Program-made: the position numbers and the translations under genes
The notes under the pieces: generated by a model
What the model saw: the letters and a program-made list of their open reading frames with translations, nothing else
Database searches by the model: none
Told to the model about the DNA's origin: nothing
Assembly (NCBI RefSeq): GCF_902497555.1
Contig: NZ_CABVGP010000001.1
Location: forward strand, 1,778,501-1,842,500
Reading direction: 5' to 3'
Length of the DNA: 64,000 nt
From: Amycolatopsis camponoti
Lineage (GTDB): Bacteria > Actinomycetota > Actinomycetes > Mycobacteriales > Pseudonocardiaceae
Shown: positions 60,716 to 64,000 of the stretch, in pieces
How the letters are laid out: the number at the start of each line of letters is the position of its first letter
How positions within the stretch are numbered: the first letter of the stretch is position 1

Positions 60716-61095
60716 CCACACGGTGCTCGCCGCCCCGGTCTCGCTGCTCCATTCGGGTGACATGAGTCCGGTGGCCAATGGCCACCCTGAATGAACCGAA
60801 CGACGCCCACCGGCACGAGCCGGTCCCGCCTGTCCCGAACGACCGCCGTGAATCACCCGCTCCAGTGAAACCGCCGATCCCGCAGGAGGCGGAACCCGGC
60901 CACCTTCACGACACCGGCCCGGGCCGCTCGACCCCCCGGTCCCACTGCTCCACCAGGGTGATGTCGTCCCCGCGGCTTCCCCGGCCCGTCCCAAGCCACT
61001 CCGAGCCTCCGACCCGAGACCGATTCATCCTCACCCGGGCGGGTCCCGCCCCGGCCGCGCCGCTTGCGTCCGTCCCCTCCGAGTTCTACGCTCGC

Positions 61096-61199
61096 CCGCT
61101 ATATGTAGTAGTTACACCGCTGTAGTTGGTCCACAGGTTGGGGTAGACTGGGCAGCAGTTGTCCACAGCTGGTCGGCTCTTACCCACCGGATGTCCACA
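61096..61199 (+). promoter_or_regulatory. nrdRJ promoter with three phased DnaA-box-like sites
   Basis: TGGTCCACA (61127-61135), TTGTCCACA (61159-61167, perfect actinobacterial DnaA box) and ATGTCCACA (61191-61199) lie in the same direction exactly 32 bp apart. A -10 TAGACT is at 61144-61149, so box 1 falls in the spacer and box 2 at the start point. CTATATGTAGT (61099-61109) upstream matches the core of an NrdR box with one deviation. Confidence 0.65.
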
Positions 61200-61283
61200 A
61201 AACGATCACCAGGTGCAGGGGTGCATGGTGGCCGCGTGGGCGTCGACCGGGGCGGCCGGCCGTGAGGGGAAGGTGATCGGCGG

Positions 61284-61778
61284 ATGAGGTGCCCGTTCTG
61301 CCGGCATGCGGACTCCCGGGTCGTCGACTCCCGAGAGGTGGATGAAGGCCAGGCGATCCGCAGGCGGCGCTCGTGCGCGTCGTGCGGACGGCGGTTCACG
61401 ACTTCGGAGACGATGGTGCTCGCCGTCGTCAAGCGGTCCGGGGTCACCGAACAGTTCAGCCGGGACAAGGTGGTGAGCGGCGTCCGCCGCGCCTGCCAGG
61501 GCAGGCCGGTCGACGACGACGCGCTGCAGCAGCTCGCGCAGCGCGTGGAGGAGTCGATCCGCTCCGCCGGTCTGGCGGAGATCCCGAGTCACGAGGTCGG
61601 CCTGGCCATCCTGGGCCCGCTGCGTGAGCTCGACGGGGTCGCCTACCTCCGGTTCGCCAGCGTCTACCGCTCCTTCTCGTCCGTCGAGGACTTCGAGAAG
61701 GAGATCGCCGATCTTCGTGAGGCCATTGCGGGTTCTGCTGCCCCGGAGGAGAGCGATCAGCGAGCAGACGGCGACTGA
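61284..61778 (+). CDS. nrdR: NrdR transcriptional repressor of ribonucleotide reductase
   Basis: A 164-residue NrdR. Zinc ribbon cysteines Cys3, Cys6, Cys31 and Cys34 (MRCPFC ... CASC) and an ATP-cone ([20 protein letters not shown]) that senses ATP/dATP are present. It represses ribonucleotide reductase genes when dATP is high. It precedes nrdJ by 31 bp, the order known in Streptomyces. Confidence 0.96.
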   Translation: MRCPFCRHADSRVVDSREVDEGQAIRRRRSCASCGRRFTTSETMVLAVVKRSGVTEQFSRDKVVSGVRRACQGRPVDDDALQQLAQRVEESIRSAGLAEIPSHEVGLAILGPLRELDGVAYLRFASVYRSFSSVEDFEKEIADLREAIAGSAAPEESDQRADGD

Positions 61779-61809
61779 CCGTCCCGCTGCGGGAGTGAGG
61801 GTTCGACCG

Positions 61810-64000
61810 ATGACCGAAACCGTGGGAACCAGGACCGGCGCCGCCGCCGGCAAGAAGAGCAAGGCAGCCGGCGGGCTGAGCGTGAAGCGGGTCTTCACCA
61901 CCGAGGGGAAGCACCCCTACGACCAGGTGACCTGGGAACAGCGCGACGTCGTGATGACGAACTGGCGCGACGGCTCGGTGAACTTCGAGCAGCGCGGCGT
62001 GGAGTTCCCCGCGTCCTGGTCGGTCAACGCCACCAACATCGTCACCAGCAAGTACTTCCGCGGCGCGGTCGGCAGCCCGCAGCGCGAGCGCAGCCTCAAG
62101 CAGCTCATCGACCGCGTCGTGAAGACGTACGTCAAGGCGGCGCGCGACCACGGCTACTTCGCCGCGCCGCAGGACCTCGAAATCTTCGAGCACGAGCTCA
62201 CCTGGATGCTGCTGCACCAGGTCTTCAGCTTCAACTCCCCGGTCTGGTTCAACGTCGGCACGGCCTCGAAGCAGCAGGTCAGCGCGTGCTTCATCCTCGC
62301 CGTCGACGACACGATGGAGTCGATCCTCAACTGGTACCGCGAGGAGGGCCTGATCTTCAAGGGCGGCTCCGGCGCCGGCCTGAACCTCTCCCGCATCCGC
62401 TCCTCGAAGGAGCTGCTGACCTCCGGCGGCACCGCGTCCGGCCCGGTCTCGTTCATGCGCGGCGCCGACGCGTCCGCGGGCACCATCAAGTCCGGCGGCG
62501 CCACCCGGCGCGCGGCGAAGATGGTCGTGCTCGACATCGACCACCCGGACATCGAGGAGTTCGTGCGGACGAAGGCGCGCGAAGAGGAGAAGATCAAGGT
62601 CCTGCGCGACGCCGGGTTCGACATGGACCTCTCCGGCGCGGACATCTCCTCGGTGCAGTACCAGAACGCGAACAACTCGGTTCGCGTGTCCGACGAGTTC
62701 ATGCAGGCGGTCGAGAACGGCACCGACTTCGGCCTGCGTGCCCGGCTCACCGGCGAGGTCATCGAGCGGACCGACGCGAAGAAGCTGTTCCGCGACGTCG
62801 CGCAGGCGGCCTGGGAGTGCGCCGACCCCGGCATCCAGTACGACGGCACGATCAACGACTGGCACACCTGCCCGGAGTCGGGCCGGATCACCGCGTCCAA
62901 CCCGTGCAGCGAGTACATGCACCTCGACAACTCGAGCTGCAACCTCGCCTCGCTGAACCTGCTCAAGTTCGTCACGCCCGAGGGCACGTTCGACGCGCCG
63001 CTGTTCGCGCGCGCCGTCGAGTTCGTCATCACGGCGATGGACGTCTCGATCTGCTTCGCGGACTTCCCGACCGAGCCGATCGCCGACACGACGCGGAAGT
63101 TCCGCCAGCTCGGCATCGGCTACGCGAACCTGGGCGCGCTGCTCATGGCGCTGGGCCACGCGTACGACTCCGACGGCGGCCGCGCGCTGGCGGCGGCGAT
63201 CACGTCGCTGATGACCGGCGTGTCGTACCGGCGCTCGGCCGAGATGGCCCAGGCGGTCGGCGCGTACGAGGGTTATGCGCGCAACGCCGAGTCGCACCAG
63301 CGCGTGATGCGCAAGCACGCGGCGGCGAACGAGCTCGTCCGCACCTACCACGCCAACGACGCCGCGGTCCGCGCGCTGGCGACGGAGGAGTGGAAGAAGG
63401 GTCTCGACATCGGTACGAAGCACGGCTGGCGCAACGCGCAGGCATCGGTGCTCGCGCCCACCGGCACCATCGGCTTCATGATGGACTGCGACACCACCGG
63501 GATCGAGCCGGACTTCTCACTGGTGAAGTTCAAGAAGCTCGTCGGCGGCGGCTCGATGCAGATCGTCAACCAGACGGTGCCGCGCGCGCTGACCGCGCTC
63601 GGCTACCAGGACGAGCAGGTCGAGGCGATCGTCGAGTTCGTGGCGCAGAACGGCCACGTCGTCGACGCGCCGGGGCTGCGTCCCGAGCACTACGAGGTGT
63701 TCGACTGCGCGGTCGGCGAGCGCTCGATCGCGCCGATGGGCCACGTCCGGATGATGGCCGCGGTGCAGCCGTTCCTCTCGGGCGCCATCTCGAAGACGGT
63801 CAACATGCCGGAGTCGGCGACGGTCGAAGAGGTCGAGGAGATCTACTTCCAGGGCTGGAAGCTCGGTCTCAAGGCCCTCGCGATCTACCGCGACAACTGC
63901 AAGGTCGGCCAGCCGCTGTCGACGGCCAAGAAGGAGAAAGCGGCCGCGGAGCCGGAGAAGGTCGTCGAGTACCGGCCGGTGCGCAAGCGCCTGCCGAAGA
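61810..64000 (+). CDS. nrdJ: Vitamin B12-dependent (class II) ribonucleotide reductase, N-terminal 730 residues
   Basis: Class II reductase that makes deoxynucleotides aerobically or anaerobically using adenosylcobalamin; the 3' end lies beyond the window (full proteins ~950 residues). Seen are SACFILAVDDTMESI with the first redox cysteine, GGSGAGLNLSRIRS, NPCSEYMHLDNSSCNLASLN with the active-site cysteine and glutamate, and LAPTGTIGFMMDCDTTGIEP. ATG 61810 is used. Co-transcribed with nrdR. No cobalamin riboswitch is seen upstream. Confidence 0.97.
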   Translation, partial: MTETVGTRTGAAAGKKSKAAGGLSVKRVFTTEGKHPYDQVTWEQRDVVMTNWRDGSVNFEQRGVEFPASWSVNATNIVTSKYFRGAVGSPQRERSLKQLIDRVVKTYVKAARDHGYFAAPQDLEIFEHELTWMLLHQVFSFNSPVWFNVGTASKQQVSACFILAVDDTMESILNWYREEGLIFKGGSGAGLNLSRIRSSKELLTSGGTASGPVSFMRGADASAGTIKSGGATRRAAKMVVLDIDHPDIEEFVRTKAREEEKIKVLRDAGFDMDLSGADISSVQYQNANNSVRVSDEFMQAVENGTDFGLRARLTGEVIERTDAKKLFRDVAQAAWECADPGIQYDGTINDWHTCPESGRITASNPCSEYMHLDNSSCNLASLNLLKFVTPEGTFDAPLFARAVEFVITAMDVSICFADFPTEPIADTTRKFRQLGIGYANLGALLMALGHAYDSDGGRALAAAITSLMTGVSYRRSAEMAQAVGAYEGYARNAESHQRVMRKHAAANELVRTYHANDAAVRALATEEWKKGLDIGTKHGWRNAQASVLAPTGTIGFMMDCDTTGIEPDFSLVKFKKLVGGGSMQIVNQTVPRALTALGYQDEQVEAIVEFVAQNGHVVDAPGLRPEHYEVFDCAVGERSIAPMGHVRMMAAVQPFLSGAISKTVNMPESATVEEVEEIYFQGWKLGLKALAIYRDNCKVGQPLSTAKKEKAAAEPEKVVEYRPVRKRLPK

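Noticed and set aside
59386..60994. Long minus-strand frames spanning the tandem array and the LysM gene
   Set aside because: They cross lexA, the SOS boxes and repeats whose spacing is not divisible by three, and give arginine/proline-rich sequence without domains.
60778..61125. 115-codon open frame before nrdR
   Set aside because: Proline-rich with no fold, no ribosome site, and it runs into the nrdRJ promoter elements.
61100..61283. Cobalamin riboswitch upstream of the B12-dependent reductase
   Set aside because: No B12-box-like sequence or the expected multi-stem leader was seen; class II enzymes that need B12 are usually not repressed by it.

Overview
The window is high-GC actinobacterial chromosome. 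Synteny and protein style fit Pseudonocardiaceae, most likely an Amycolatopsis-like organism. The reasons are the order DUF3046-recA-recX ... miaB-(membrane protein)-DUF349-miaA-dapF ... hflX-lexA-(LysM division regulator)-nrdR-nrdJ, the actinobacterial SOS box CGAAC-N4-GTTCG, a mycobacterial-type succinate dehydrogenase (Sdh1) set, and many genes whose start codon lies 6-8 nt after a TANNNT -10 element (leaderless style). The assignment is inference; no 16S or marker search was possible.

Layout. 1-4938 (all minus): a sugar-acid catabolic operon, DUF1537 kinase - pdxA2 - MFS importer - DeoR regulator, reading into a truncated Lhr helicase. 5121-9447 (plus): a membrane-anchored Hsp70-like protein, DUF3046, recA with an SOS box, recX and a small coupled protein. 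9479-15430 (minus): an MFS pump and a GWD-like His-swivel/ATP-grasp protein whose ribosome binding site lies inside a perfect hairpin, then Entner-Doudoroff eda/edd. 15665-19620 (plus): a small protein, Sdh membrane anchor, sdhA, sdhB and a strong terminator. 19647-24664: amidohydrolase, orphan XRE regulator, DUF1275 membrane protein, a coiled-coil GIY-YIG-like protein and an SDR. 24731-31369: gluABCD glutamate ABC importer (minus), divergent two-component pair resembling GluR-GluK, and an orphan TAXI binding protein.

31452-44435 is the accessory part: an FAD oxidoreductase, a secreted GH64 glucanase, a TetR/monooxygenase pair with two matched operators and a frameshifted monooxygenase, and a minus-strand locus headed by a 2111-residue protein. 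That protein carries a GNQAV-type leader, long helical region, annexin-like GTDE repeats, a glycine-rich hydrophobic block, an APH/choline-kinase-like domain and a terminal nucleotidyltransferase domain. Behind it follow two small unknown genes and a broken SUKH (SMI1/KNR4) gene, SUKH being a recognised immunity superfamily. I read this as a polymorphic toxin/injection-system cargo locus with an immunity cassette; it is the best candidate for an undescribed system here.

44727-64000 returns to conserved housekeeping: tRNA modification (miaB, miaA), dapF, a hypothetical gene, an archaeal/rickettsial-type valS behind an MFS pump with a divergent ArsR-like regulator, hflX, a secreted beta-propeller-like protein, lexA with divergent SOS-controlled LysM protein, a ~1 kb gene-free stretch holding eight degenerate ~52-bp tandem units, and nrdR-nrdJ preceded by three DnaA-box-like sites exactly 32 bp apart around a good -10 element.
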